64,000 bases of DNA from AP-15 sp963774345 (GCA_963774345.1 CAVZFB010000041.1:1-64000); one strand, 5' to 3'; shown: positions 1 through 8,968, numbered from the stretch's first letter. Program-made: numbers and translations. Notes: generated from the sequence alone by a model not told the origin.

Positions 1-785
1 TAGCCATACGTCGAGGCGGAAGAACAGGCCATATCCGACGTATTGCTAGCTGGAAGTAGCGACCGAGGGCGTCGATCAGGTCTTGCGTCAAGCCGTCGAC
101 CAATTAGGCACGCGTGGTGTCGTCGCTCAGATCGGCAAAGGGCAGCACGGCAATCGTCGGCTTCTCGGCTGACGCGGTGAGCTCGGCCCCGAGGGCGGAC
201 GGCCGATCCGGAGAGCAGAAGCGCCAGCCAGCCGCCGACGAAACCGATCCAAACGAGGCCGACTGCGAGCAAGGCCACGAGCCCGACGATCGCCAGCTTG
301 GCTGCGCCCCGACGCCGCATCGCCAAGACCGGCGGTGAGGGCTCGAGAGCCGCCTTCGGCGGTTCGTTCTCATCCCGATTTCCGGTCGAATCAAGCGCCT
401 CAACCGCCGACGGCGCGGCAGGCGCCGACACGGCGGCGTCCAGCCGATAGCCGCGCCGCGGAACCGTCCGGATCAGGCGCGCGCCGTCTTCGCCGAGCGC
501 CCGCCGCAGCTCGCCAACACTCTGCACCAGCGTGTCGTCCGTAACCGCCAAATCCGGCCAGGCGGCGGCAAACAGCTCGTCTTTCGATACGAGCCGCCCG
601 CAATTCTCGACAAGGTGGTCGAGTACCGCGAAGGTCTTTGGCCGAAGCGGGATTTCGGCGTCATCGCGGGTAAGGCAGCCGCGGGTGCGATCCAGCACAT
701 AGCGATCAAACCGCAGCCGTGGGTCATGTCCGGGCGGCTCGGCATCGCCGCCCTTCGCTGCAGGGCTGATCGAAGATGGGTCCAC
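1..785 (-). pseudogene. Decayed CadC-like winged-helix regulator with membrane anchor (cut by window edge)
   Basis: Read on the minus strand from a possible GTG at 785, the frame encodes an OmpR/CadC-type winged-helix domain (about residues 20-95, containing RPKTFAVLDHLVE and TVPRRGYRLDA), a proline-rich linker and one membrane segment (AIVGLVALLAVGLVWIGF). After the membrane segment homology jumps to another frame (KPTIAVLPFADLSDD), which meets a TAA where a Tyr or Phe codon is expected before LVDGLTQDLIDALGRY. That layout (DNA-binding head, one helix, periplasmic/TPR tail) is typical of CadC-like or cyclase-like regulators. A frameshift plus an in-frame stop, with homology fading near position 40, suggest real decay, although a sequence error could explain the frameshift alone. 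The remainder lies outside the window. Confidence 0.6.
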
Positions 786-952
786 AACGGGTCGAGCCCG
801 CACCGACAGCCGATCCCGAAAAAAAAGGGTTCAAATTGGCTTCACGATGATGACACCAGCCGGCAGCGGAATCCACGACGCTCGGCATGGGGCATGGCGA
901 TCGCCCTCCACCGGCTGCTCGACAGATGGCTACCAGATAGCTATCTCGGCCG

Positions 953-1204
953 ATGAGCACGCACAGCGTCGCGGAAGCGAAAAACCAGCTGTCGAAGCTG
1001 ATCGATCGGGCGCTGAAGGGCGAAGGCATCGTGATCACCCGACGCGGCGAGCCGGTCGTCGAGCTGAAGCCGATCCGGCCGGCGCCGCGGCCGATCACCG
1101 AAGCCGACATCGAATGGTTGCGCGCCAGGCTGGTCGGCCGCACTCCCGCCAAGATCGATGCCGGTACCCTCATCCGCGAGATGCGTGATGAGGGCGAGAA
1201 GTGA
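953..1204 (+). CDS. Phd/YefM-family antitoxin
   Basis: This 83-residue protein starts MSTHSVAEAKNQLSKLID and carries ITRRGEPVVELKP, the usual N-terminal Phd/YefM fold (residues 1-50) that binds operator DNA as a dimer. The C-terminal third, which in the family wraps around and neutralises the partner toxin, is charged and probably disordered when free. Its TGA overlaps the GTG start of the PIN-domain gene by four bases (GTGA), so the two are translationally coupled in the order antitoxin then toxin. Such operons normally autoregulate through the antitoxin. I see no classical promoter in the 170 bp upstream, which holds an A8 run near 820. Confidence 0.88.
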   Translation: MSTHSVAEAKNQLSKLIDRALKGEGIVITRRGEPVVELKPIRPAPRPITEADIEWLRARLVGRTPAKIDAGTLIREMRDEGEK

Positions 1205-1623
1205 GCCTTTACCTGGATGCCAACATTCTCCTCGCGCTGTTGACGCCCGAGCCGTTGAGCCAGCGCGCGATCGACTTTGCGCGAACGGCCCGCGCGCCCC
1301 TAGTCGTCAGCGATTTCGCTGCGGCCGAATTTGTTTCGGCAATCGCCCGGCGGGTCCGCGCCCGAGAAACGACAGTCGAGGATGCAAGGCGCGACATCGG
1401 CGATTTCGAGGCTTGGGCGGCGCGTTTGGCCGAGCGGACAGACCTCAATGCCGGCGATGTCGCGGTCGCTACGGCCTATCTGCGGCGGCTCGATCTCGCC
1501 TTGGCGACGCCCGATGCGCTGCACATCGCTATCGCCCGACGCGTGGATGCGATTCTCGTGACATTTGACCGCAGCATGGCCGCTGCGGCCCGCGCGCTCG
1601 GCATGGCGGTTGCGACGCCCTGA
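1201..1623 (+). CDS. PIN-domain ribonuclease toxin (VapC-like)
   Basis: This 140-residue PIN-domain protein begins at a GTG inside the antitoxin stop. It opens with LYLDANILLALL, whose Asp is the first metal ligand, continues with a Glu in SDFAAAEFVSAIARR and an Asp in TPDALHIAIA, and ends with VTFDRSM, giving the four-acid PIN active site in order. Family members are Mg2+-dependent RNases that cut specific tRNAs or rRNA when the antitoxin is lost. Full length and intact acids suggest it is functional. The RNA target cannot be read from sequence. Confidence 0.88.
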   Translation: MSLYLDANILLALLTPEPLSQRAIDFARTARAPLVVSDFAAAEFVSAIARRVRARETTVEDARRDIGDFEAWAARLAERTDLNAGDVAVATAYLRRLDLALATPDALHIAIARRVDAILVTFDRSMAAAARALGMAVATP

Positions 1624-1687
1624 TGGTTGTCGGCCGCACGCGAACCCCGCATTGTTGCCTCAATCTGGCGCCTTTCAGCGGGAACCC

Positions 1688-2887
1688 ATGGCCATGAAGC
1701 TCGATCAGGCGGTCAACATCGAAGACCTGCACCGGATGGCCAAGCGCAAATTGCCAAAGATCATCTTCGACTACATCGAGGGCGGGGTGGAGGACGAACG
1801 CGGCCTCGCGCGCAACGAAGCGGCGTTTCACAAGCACCGGCTGTTGCCGCGCTACCTGGTCGACGTCTCCAAGCGCGACCAGTCCGCGACTGTGTTCGGC
1901 CGTACCTATTCGAGCCCTTTCGGGATCTCGCCGACCGGCGGCGTCGGCCTCTACCGGCGCGAGGGGGAGGTCATGCTGGCCGAAGCGGCGGCGGCGGAGA
2001 ACATCCCCTACATCATGTCGGGCGGCAGCAACGCTTCCATGGAAGAGGCCGTGCGGGTCGCGCCGAACAATGTCTGGTTTCAACTCTACGCCGCCAAGGA
2101 CGCCAATATCTCCGATGCGCTGATCGGACGCGCCCGCGATGCGGGCGTCGGCGCTTTGGTGCTGACTGTCGACGTGCCGGTCCATCCCAAGCGCGAGCGC
2201 AACTATCGCAGCGGCTTTGCCCGCGTCCGCGGCGGCGGGGTTATCGAAGCGCTGCGCCTGAAACCGTCGGTCCTGCTGGAGGCGATGACCCATCCCGCCT
2301 GGGTCCTCGACTATGTCAGGCATGGCGGCGCACCGGGCTTGGGGAATTGGGCGCCGCATGCCGGCCTTGGGGCGAGCAAGGCGGATTCGATTGCGCTCGG
2401 CCGCAGCCAGACCCCGGCTGCGGCGCAAACCTGGCGCGATCTCGAACGCTATCGGCGGCTGTTTCCGCGCCCGCTCGTGGTCAAGGGGATCTTGAACCCG
2501 GCCGACGCGATCCGCGCCGCCGAGATCGGCGTCGACGGGATCATCGTGTCGAACCACGGCGGACGGCAGCTCGACCAGGCGCCGGCTTCGCTCGACGCCC
2601 TGCCGGCGATCAAGGCGGCGGTCGGCGACAAGGTGACGGTGATGCTCGACAGCGGCGTCAGGCGCGGCGCCGATATTCTGATCGCCCGCTGCCTTGGCGC
2701 GCAATTCGCTTTTTTCGGGCGGCCGACGCTCTACGGCGCGGTGGTCGGCGGGGTGCCCGGGGTCAAAAAGGCGATCGACATCTTCCGCAGCGAGATCGAC
2801 CTGGTCATGGGCCAGATCGGCTGCCCGAGCCTCGACCAGCTCGGGCCCGATTTCCTGTGGCGCGACGACTGGACCCAGAACCGCTGA
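1688..2887 (+). CDS. FMN-dependent alpha-hydroxy-acid oxidase/dehydrogenase
   Basis: The protein has 399 residues from the ATG at 1688, a normal length for the L-lactate dehydrogenase/glycolate oxidase family. These FMN enzymes oxidise (S)-2-hydroxy acids to 2-oxo acids. Visible family features are the N-terminal IFDYIEGGVEDE segment, SPFGISPTGG, the TVDVPVHPKRERN region, the catalytic-His motif VSNHGGRQLDQAP and the phosphate-binding DSGVRRGADI and FFGRPTLYG. Substrate (lactate, mandelate or glycolate) cannot be assigned. It converges with the MFS carrier gene just downstream, with about 30 bp between them. The PIN toxin gene ends 64 bp upstream on the same strand, but a functional link is unlikely. 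Confidence 0.9.
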   Translation: MAMKLDQAVNIEDLHRMAKRKLPKIIFDYIEGGVEDERGLARNEAAFHKHRLLPRYLVDVSKRDQSATVFGRTYSSPFGISPTGGVGLYRREGEVMLAEAAAAENIPYIMSGGSNASMEEAVRVAPNNVWFQLYAAKDANISDALIGRARDAGVGALVLTVDVPVHPKRERNYRSGFARVRGGGVIEALRLKPSVLLEAMTHPAWVLDYVRHGGAPGLGNWAPHAGLGASKADSIALGRSQTPAAAQTWRDLERYRRLFPRPLVVKGILNPADAIRAAEIGVDGIIVSNHGGRQLDQAPASLDALPAIKAAVGDKVTVMLDSGVRRGADILIARCLGAQFAFFGRPTLYGAVVGGVPGVKKAIDIFRSEIDLVMGQIGCPSLDQLGPDFLWRDDWTQNR

Positions 2888-2917
2888 GACGGCGAGAGAC
2901 CGCCCGGTAAGCGCGGA

Positions 2918-4324
2918 TCAGTTGCCGGCGGCTCGGTCCGCTGCTCCCGCCGCGGCGGTCGCAGGCCCCGCGAGATCGCGCTCGATCTGGTCGATGGTTT
3001 TGCCGCGGGTTTCCATACCGATGAACCAGAAGGCGACCGCGCCTAAAAAATACCAGAAGGCGAAATAGTTGAACCCGGGGATCAGTGCATCAAGGGTGGC
3101 CTTCGGGCTGACAAAGTTTGACGAGCCGGCGATCAGCGCCAGCCCGGCCGGGCCGATGAACTTGCCGAGATTGCCGACGCCATAGACAAAGCCCATGCCG
3201 CTGCCGCGCAGCCGCGCCGGCCACAATTCTCCCATATAAGGCCCGACAATCGAGTAATTGCCGCTGCCGAAAAAGCTCTGCAGTAGGATCATCACGAAAA
3301 ACAGCGACACCCCGCCGATGAAGACGTCATGCAGGTAACCAGCGAGCGACATGAAGATGCCCGCGATCAGGCAGGTGAAAATGCCGGAAGCGCGGCGCCC
3401 CCAGGCGTCCGATATCCATGACGCGAAAAACCGTCCCAAAATCGCCAGGATGCTGACCCAGATGACAAGCTTCGAGGCCTCAGACGGCGTCACCTTGAGC
3501 ACCATGACGAGCAAGGTCACCAGCCAGAGCGCCAGCGCCACGCCGCCGGTCTGCGTGAGCCCGGTCAGGCAGCCGGCGATGACGCTGCGTGGGTATTTGA
3601 AGATTTCGATCCAGCGGGTCTGCTCGATCACGGGGGGCACGGCCGGCAATGGGATTTGCGCCGGGTCCATCTTCAGGGCCCAGGCGAGCGCTCGTCGCGC
3701 TTCTTCGACCCTGCCCTTGCGGAGCAGCCAATGCGGCGACTCGGGAACGAAAGCGCGGACGTACAAGCACAGGAACGCAGGCAGCAACCCGATGGCGACC
3801 ATTCCGCGCCAGCCGATATAGGGTGCAGCATAAGCGCCAAGAAGGGCGGCGAGCAATTGTCCGGCCGGTAGCATGGTGGTGGTGATCCCTGTAAACCACC
3901 CGCGCTTGCTGGCCGGCGAGAACTCCTGCATCAAGGTGATATCGACCGAGTACAGCCCGGTAACCGCGAACCCGACAAAAAAGCGGCAAATCACCAGAAA
4001 GATCCAGCCTCCTTCAGGCGTCAGCGCCATCGCCCCGGTCGCCAGCGAGACGTTGAGTATTGCGGTGATCAGCGCGGTACGGCGGCCGACCTTGTCGGCC
4101 ATCCATCCATACAGCAGCGAACCGAACGGCGCCGTAATCCCCGAAGCGAGCAGGATCGCCGCCGACTGCCCGTAGGTCAGATGCCACCCTTTGACGACGA
4201 AGGCCAAAACGAAGCCGATCAGGAAGAAGTCGAAGAAATCGAGCATGTCGCCGAGCGTCGCAGCGCCGGCAATCTTCCACTGATTTGCCGTCAGCTTTTT
4301 CTGGTGCTCCAGCAATTCAAGCAT
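2918..4324 (-). CDS. MFS transporter, metabolite:H+ symporter type
   Basis: This 468-residue protein has about twelve hydrophobic segments. The first loop carries GDMLDFFDFFLIGFVL, the acidic motif of the aromatic-acid/metabolite symporter branch, followed by the MFS signature loop GWMADKVGRRTAL after TM2 and an equivalent SDAWGRRASG loop in the second half. Family members carry carboxylates or sugar acids with protons. Its tail-to-tail position with the hydroxy-acid oxidase makes an organic acid a reasonable substrate guess, but that is inference. No regulator is adjacent. Confidence 0.85.
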   Translation of the reverse strand: MLELLEHQKKLTANQWKIAGAATLGDMLDFFDFFLIGFVLAFVVKGWHLTYGQSAAILLASGITAPFGSLLYGWMADKVGRRTALITAILNVSLATGAMALTPEGGWIFLVICRFFVGFAVTGLYSVDITLMQEFSPASKRGWFTGITTTMLPAGQLLAALLGAYAAPYIGWRGMVAIGLLPAFLCLYVRAFVPESPHWLLRKGRVEEARRALAWALKMDPAQIPLPAVPPVIEQTRWIEIFKYPRSVIAGCLTGLTQTGGVALALWLVTLLVMVLKVTPSEASKLVIWVSILAILGRFFASWISDAWGRRASGIFTCLIAGIFMSLAGYLHDVFIGGVSLFFVMILLQSFFGSGNYSIVGPYMGELWPARLRGSGMGFVYGVGNLGKFIGPAGLALIAGSSNFVSPKATLDALIPGFNYFAFWYFLGAVAFWFIGMETRGKTIDQIERDLAGPATAAAGAADRAAGN

Positions 4325-4524
4325 TCTCGTTCACTCCCTAACCGGGCTCCTAAAGCATCTCGGAACGGGTTCGCCGCTTCCTTCAATTTCTTGGGCGACT
4401 GCGTCACAGCTCGCCGGAGCTGCGTCAGCGCAGCCATTGATGACCGCGAGCTTACAGGCACCGCTTGCATCCTGGCAATGTCCTACAACTTCGGTGTCGG
4501 CGAATTTGACGGAGCAATCGCCGA

Positions 4525-4989
4525 TCAATAACTGCCCGCGCCGCAATAATGCCAAGCCGAGCCGTCGAACCCGTAGAGCAGCGCCAGCCGCTCGCTGCCG
4601 GCATGGGCCAGCGCGACCTTGAAGCGCTCGCCGGTACAGGGCGAGGTTCCGGCCGCGGCCGGCTTTGGCAATTTCTTGGCGACGGCGCAATTTGCGGCCC
4701 AATCGGGCAGGGCGGCCGGCGCCGCGGCGAGCCGCTTGCCGTCGGCAAGCACGAAATAATCTACCGCCTGGCCCTGCTTGACATCGGCATGCAGCGCCAG
4801 CGTGCCATAGCGCGATCGATAATAGCCGGCCTGCTGGTCGCCGTCGCTCGCGCCGGAAGCTACCGCGCGAAACGCGATCGCGCCGCAGGGCGGCGGCCCC
4901 TTCGCCGCCGGGTGTTTGGTCGCCGCAAAAGCGCCGACCGCCATCATGCCGAGCATGATCGCGGCACAGGCCGAAATCGTCCGATTCAT
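4525..4989 (-). CDS. Secreted hypothetical protein
   Basis: A 154-residue protein starting at 4989 behind a strong purine-rich Shine-Dalgarno (GGGAGGGAAGAGGG). Residues 1-22 form a Sec signal peptide (SACAAIMLGMMAVGAFA). The mature part has four cysteines (PPCGA, ANCAV, SPCTG, WHYCG), which suggests two disulfides and periplasmic or extracellular location. It lacks other recognised motifs. The 200 bp between it and the MFS gene hold nothing I can name. Function unknown. Confidence 0.7.
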   Translation of the reverse strand: MNRTISACAAIMLGMMAVGAFAATKHPAAKGPPPCGAIAFRAVASGASDGDQQAGYYRSRYGTLALHADVKQGQAVDYFVLADGKRLAAAPAALPDWAANCAVAKKLPKPAAAGTSPCTGERFKVALAHAGSERLALLYGFDGSAWHYCGAGSY

Positions 4990-5116
4990 CCCTCTTCCCT
5001 CCCAGAATTTCCGCGATGTCACCTTATAGCCCTGCAAACACCCCAGCAGTAGGCTTCGCCCCTACCCTTCGCGATCGAATATCGCGAGCTAACTCCGGTT
5101 CGACAACGGCATTCCG

Positions 5117-5773
5117 ATGTTCAGACTTCTGGTGATCGCCATGACGTTTTGGCTCCCCGCGATTCCGGCACATGGCGCCGCCCTTGCCGTCGCCCTGGCG
5201 GTAGATGTTTCCGCCAGCGTGACGCCCAATTCCTACATCCTGCAGCATGAAGGGATTGCCCGGGCGTTCGCCGATCCGCGGCTGTTGCAGGCGATCGGCG
5301 GCGCCGCGGGCGCGATCGAGGTTCTGGTGCTCGAATGGTCGGACCCCGACAAAATCAAAGTCACGGTCGACTGGACCGCGGTTACCGACCAGCGCAGCGC
5401 CCGGGCTTTTGCCGCGGCCGTGCGCGCTACCGGGCGAAGTTCGCGCGGCCTAACCGCGATCGGCCCGGCTCTCGCCGCCGCGGCGGCGCAATTCGACCAT
5501 CTGCCGGCATCGGCGTCGCGGCGGGTGATCGACATTTCCGGCGACGGAATGGCCGATTTCGGCGCGGCGCCGGCGGCGGTGCGCGACCGCATCGTCGCGG
5601 AAGGGATCACGATCAACGGACTTCGCGATCCTGACCGAGGAGCCGTGGCTCGAAGCCTATTATCGCCGCAATGTGATCGGCGGCCCCGCAGCCTTTGTCA
5701 TCGCGGCGCAGGATTTCGACAGCTTCGCCGAGGCGATGCTGCGAAAACTCGTGCAGGAGGTCGCGGGCGCTGA
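5117..5773 (+). CDS. Secreted DUF1194 / von Willebrand A-like protein (one frameshift)
   Basis: After a signal peptide (MFRLLVIAMTFWLPAIPAHGAA) the protein has ALAVDVSASV, a metal-ion-dependent-adhesion-site DxSxS motif, then SSRGLTAIGPAL and IDISGDGMADFG, all characteristic of DUF1194, a vWA-like family common in alphaproteobacteria. Near 5625 one extra C shifts the frame. The expected continuation LTEEPWLEAYYRRNVIGGP and FAEAMLRKLVQEVAG is found in another frame. The TGA at 5771-5773 is the likely natural end, but a further base change is needed to reach it, so the 3' end is approximate. Its biochemical role is not established. It converges on the decarboxylase gene. Confidence 0.75.
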   Translation: MFRLLVIAMTFWLPAIPAHGAALAVALAVDVSASVTPNSYILQHEGIARAFADPRLLQAIGGAAGAIEVLVLEWSDPDKIKVTVDWTAVTDQRSARAFAAAVRATGRSSRGLTAIGPALAAAAAQFDHLPASASRRVIDISGDGMADFGAAPAAVRDRIVAEGITINGLRDPDRGAVARSLLSPQCDRRPRSLCHRGAGFRQLRRGDAAKTRAGGRGR

Positions 5774-5823
5774 TGACGTCGCCCTATCGGCGGCAAGCGG
5801 CACAACCTCGCCGTCGCCTCGGT

Positions 5824-5847
5824 CCTCGCCCCGCATGCGGGGCGAGG
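5824..5847. repeat. Perfect 24-bp GC-rich palindrome
   Basis: The sequence from 5824 to 5847 is a perfect inverted repeat centred on GCATGC with arms of CCTCGCCCC type. It lies between the convergent ends of the DUF1194 gene and the decarboxylase gene, where it could terminate both transcripts. It has the same architecture as the palindrome at 21749-21780 (GC-rich arms around a 6-bp core), so it may belong to a family of extragenic palindromes. Confidence 0.75.
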
Positions 5848-5858
5848 GGGAAGACTTC

Positions 5859-7001
5859 TCAGATGCAATAGGTGCGGATCGGGGTGAAGCCGTTGAAGCC
5901 GACCGAGGCGTAGCTCGCGGTGTAGGCGCCGGTCGACAGGATCTCGACCTTGTCGCCGACCGCGAGGCCGAGCGGCAGCTTGTATTCGGTCTTTTCGTAC
6001 AGGATGTCGGCGCTGTCGCAGGTCGGCCCGGCGAGAATGACCGGGCCGGCAGCGCCGTCGCGCCCCGGCGTCCGAATCCGATATTTGATGCTCTCGTCCA
6101 TCGTTTCGGCGAGCCCGTTGAACTTGCCGACATCGAGATAGACCCACCGCTTGTCGTCGCCGCCGCCCTTCTGCGAGATCAGCACGACCTCGCTCTGGAT
6201 GATCCCGGCATCGCCGACCAGCGAGCGCCCCGGCTCGATGATGATCTCCGGCAGGCGGTTGCCGAAATGCCGGGTGATCGCCGCCATCACCGCCTGCGCG
6301 TAAAGCCCTGCCTCCGGCACCTCGCCGCGGTAATGCGCCGGAAATCCGCCGCCGATATTGACCATGCGCAGATCGATATCCAATTCGGCCAGGGCCGAGA
6401 ACATATGCGCCGCGGTGCCGACCGCGCGGTCCCATTGTCCGGGATCGGTCTGCTGCGAACCGACATGAAACGAGACGCCATAGGGGTCGAGGCCGCGCTC
6501 GCGGGCCTTGCGCAACAATCCGACCGCCATTTCCGGGGCGCAGCCGAACTTGCGCGAGAGCGGCCACTCCGCGCCCTCGCAAGTTACCAGGATGCGGCAG
6601 AAGATCTGCGCTCCGGGAGCGGCGCGCGCCAGCTTGTCGAGCTCGTGCTCGCTGTCGAAAGCGAAAAGTCGCAGCCCGGCTTGATAGGCAAAGGCTATGT
6701 CCTTTTCCTTTTTTATCGTATTGCCGAAGGACAGCCGGTCGGCGGCGATGCGGTTTCCCAGGCACAGCTCGATCTCGCCGCGGCTCGCCACGTCGAAATT
6801 GGCGCCCTTTGCTTCGAGCATGGCAACGATCTCTGCCGCCGGGTTCGCCTTCACCGCATAAAAGATCCGGGCCAGCGGCAGGTGCCGGCGCAGCGCGTCG
6901 TAGGCCCCGCCGATCGCGTCGAGATCGACGACGAGGCACGGGGTTTCGGGGGTGTTTTCGGCGAGGAAACGCGCAATCCTCTCATTCATCAACCGGGTCA
7001 T
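5859..7001 (-). CDS. PLP-dependent ornithine/lysine decarboxylase (alanine-racemase fold)
   Basis: Decarboxylates ornithine and possibly lysine to putrescine or cadaverine in polyamine synthesis. The intact 380-residue protein shows the fold-III series in order: FYAVKANP (PLP lysine), FHVGSQ, NIGGGFP, IIEPGRSLV (phosphate site) and GPTCDSADIL with the catalytic Cys, then TGAYTASYASVGFNGF. ATG codons at 7001 and 6989 are both possible. AAGG directly abuts the first and lies 12 nt before the second, which also fits the usual N-terminus better. The transcribed leader is rich in hairpins and is listed separately. Ornithine versus lysine preference cannot be settled here. Confidence 0.92.
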   Translation of the reverse strand: MTRLMNERIARFLAENTPETPCLVVDLDAIGGAYDALRRHLPLARIFYAVKANPAAEIVAMLEAKGANFDVASRGEIELCLGNRIAADRLSFGNTIKKEKDIAFAYQAGLRLFAFDSEHELDKLARAAPGAQIFCRILVTCEGAEWPLSRKFGCAPEMAVGLLRKARERGLDPYGVSFHVGSQQTDPGQWDRAVGTAAHMFSALAELDIDLRMVNIGGGFPAHYRGEVPEAGLYAQAVMAAITRHFGNRLPEIIIEPGRSLVGDAGIIQSEVVLISQKGGGDDKRWVYLDVGKFNGLAETMDESIKYRIRTPGRDGAAGPVILAGPTCDSADILYEKTEYKLPLGLAVGDKVEILSTGAYTASYASVGFNGFTPIRTYCI

Positions 7002-7020
7002 CCTTCACGCAGACGGCTGA

Positions 7021-7139
7021 GCGACACTGGGTCGGTGTCAGGCGATCGAGGCACCGCGACGTGCGAAACTCTTTCGCACGCGCAGGCCTGCGTCCGACCG
7101 AACGCGACCTCAAAAACCAAGTCCGGACCTCGCCCGGAC
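7021..7139 (-). promoter_or_regulatory. Hairpin-rich leader of the decarboxylase gene; speF-type RNA candidate
   Basis: Immediately 5' of the decarboxylase start, four hairpins follow one another: a 5-bp stem GACAC/GTGTC (7023-7039), a 9-bp perfect stem with a 3-nt loop (7060-7080, CGTGCGAAA with TTTCGCACG), a 12-nt palindrome CGCAGGCCTGCG (7081-7092), and a 6-bp stem GTCCGG/CCGGAC (7121-7139). The surrounding 590 bp (7002-7592) has no convincing gene. Alphaproteobacterial decarboxylases of this type are known to be preceded by the structured speF RNA element. Identity with it is inferred from position and structure only. Confidence 0.5.
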
Positions 7140-7592
7140 CGGCAATTCAGTGTGGCTTAGCTTGAACTGCTCGGATCGATGACCCGATTACCCCGTCCGC
7201 GCAGACGGGTTCCGCGCAGAATTGGCGTCGGGACAGGGCATCACGTCCCCCAGCCGGAAAGCAACCATACCGACCTCCCTCTCGGGACCGGCCTCGCAGC
7301 CGGGCAACCAAAAAGGACGCGTTACGTCGTTGCATAACCACCATGGGCCATAGGCACGTGCGACTGCGTCGAGGGCGGATAAATAGGCTTATCTGCCCGA
7401 AACGCAAGCAAAAAACCGACGAAAAATCGCATCCCCGCGAGCGGCTGGGCGGCGATGCATTCCGGGTGGCCATGGCGTCGGGAAATTCGGAGTATTTGCG
7501 ATAAGCTCAGGAGATGGCACGCCTTGCGGTCCTCGGCGGAATCGCGGCGCCGAGCATGGCGATGACCGCGAGTCGCCGGCGACGCCGTCCGG

Positions 7593-7889
7593 TCAAGGCG
7601 TCGGGTTCAGTCCGATCGTGCCGAGGCGGGTGCCGGTGTCCAGGTCGATCACGACGAGCTGCCGCCCGCCATCGGGCAGGACGATTTCGAGGATCACCCG
7701 ATCCGGTGCGGTGGTCATCGCCTCGATGCGGGAGCCGCGCGGGATGTCGATGTTGGCAGCGCCAAAGGAGTGCACCGGCGTCGCGCCGCCGCCGCGCGAA
7801 AGGCGGCCCGCAATGACGGCGATGACGACCCCGAATCCGACGATGATCACGATGCCCATGACCGTGACCGAGACCCGCAACGCTCCCAT
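7593..7889 (-). CDS. Small membrane-anchored protein, DUF6476-like
   Basis: A 98-residue protein from the ATG at 7889. Residues 4-28 form one membrane helix (VSVTVMGIVIIVGFGVVIAVIAGRL split by nothing charged), followed by a beta-rich soluble tail with IPRGSRIEAMTTAPDRVILEI and LVVIDLDTGTRLGTI. The N-terminal helix pattern and the divergent placement 53 bp from rluD match the DUF6476 family of alphaproteobacteria. No function is known. I start at MGALRV because longer frames lack the family-like N-terminus. Confidence 0.75.
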   Translation of the reverse strand: MGALRVSVTVMGIVIIVGFGVVIAVIAGRLSRGGGATPVHSFGAANIDIPRGSRIEAMTTAPDRVILEIVLPDGGRQLVVIDLDTGTRLGTIGLNPTP

Positions 7890-7942
7890 CAGCCTAATTC
7901 CGCGGACGGCCGTGGATCGACGCACGGCGCCGGGGGACAGCT

Positions 7943-8918
7943 GTGACCGCTGAGCCGGGAACGGCCGAGATTCGGATGGTCGAGGTCCGGGCGGGTGAAA
8001 CCGATGTCGGGCAGCGCCTCGACCGGATGCTGGCACTTCGCTTGCCGGCATTGTCGCGCACCCGGCTCAAACGGCTGATCGAGGGGGGCCATGTACTGCA
8101 CCGCGACATTCCGCTTCGGGATCCTTCGCTGCGCGTCCGTTCCGGGCAAAGTTTCGTCGTAATCCTCCCCGAACCGACGATGCGACGCCGGCGGCCCAGC
8201 CGATCGCGCTCGATATCCGCTTTGAGGATGCACATCTGATCGTCATCGACAAGCCCGCCGGCCTGGTTGTTCACCCGGCCCCGGGCAATCCCGACGGCAC
8301 CCTGGTCAACGCGCTGATCGCGCATTGCGGCGACGAGCCTTGCCGGGATCGGCGGCGTGCGCCGGCCGGGCATCGTCCATCGTCTCGACAAGGACACCAG
8401 CGGGCTGATGGTCGTCGCCAAGACCGAGATGGCGCACCGCGCGCTGTCGCGCGATTTCGCGCGCGCCACATCGACCGCGCCTATGCCGCCTTCGTCTGGG
8501 GCGTGCCCTCTGCCAGCGCCGGCGAGATCGCCGGCAACATCGGCCGCAGCCCGACCAACCGCAAGAAGATGGCGGTCGTCGGCGAAGCGCGCGGCAAGCC
8601 GGCGGTGACCCGTTATCGGGTCGCGCGCGTCTTTGCGGCCGAAGGCGGCGCTGATCGAGTGCCGCCTCGCCGACCGGCCGCACCCATCAGATCCGCGTTC
8701 ATCTCGCCGAGCGCGGTCATCCGCTGATCGGCGATCCGGTCTATGGCGCCCGCGCCGGCCGCGCCGTCGCCCGCTCGGGTCCGCTGGGTGCGCGGATCGC
8801 CGATTTCCCGCGCCAGGCGCTGCATGCCCGCCGGCTCGGCTTCACCCACCCCGCCGGCGGCGAGCATCTCGACTTCGACAGCGCGCTACCGGCCGACCTG
8901 TCACGGACTGTTTACTGA
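7943..8918 (+). CDS. rluD: RluA-family 23S rRNA pseudouridine synthase (frameshifted)
   Basis: Isomerises uridines in 23S rRNA helix 69 if truly RluD. The protein has an S4 domain (residues 15-65, RLDRMLALRLPALSRTRLKRLI), then the synthase domain with the catalytic motif HRLDKDTSGLMVVAK and GRTHQIRVHLAERGHPLIGDP. Reading needs about five indels (near 8179, 8335, 8461, 8647 and 8672); with them the span gives 324 residues, the family norm. GTG at 7943 is the start. An rluD-rpoH order is common in alphaproteobacteria, which supports the symbol. The breaks most likely are sequence errors. Confidence 0.85.
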
Positions 8919-8941
8919 TTTAGAGCGACTTTAAACTGGAC

Positions 8942-8968
8942 AAAACCCGACTATTTTAGTAGGGTTTT
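8942..8968. terminator. Bidirectional rho-independent terminator after rluD
   Basis: A 12-bp stem with a single mismatch and a 3-nt loop: AAAACCCGACTA, TTT, TAGTAGGGTTTT. The arms begin with A4 and end with T4, so a U tract follows the stem in either direction. It sits 24 bp past the rluD stop and about 76 bp before rpoH, separating the two transcription units, so rpoH needs its own promoter in the interval. Confidence 0.85.

Noticed and set aside
5673..7160. 495-codon plus-strand frame opposite the decarboxylase gene
   Set aside because: It is antisense to a well-supported gene with intact motifs; only its first 30 codons are meaningful, as the shifted tail of the DUF1194 protein.
7147..7473. 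108-codon minus-strand frame in the decarboxylase leader
   Set aside because: Arg/Cys/Ser-rich with no domain; the structured leader is the better explanation.
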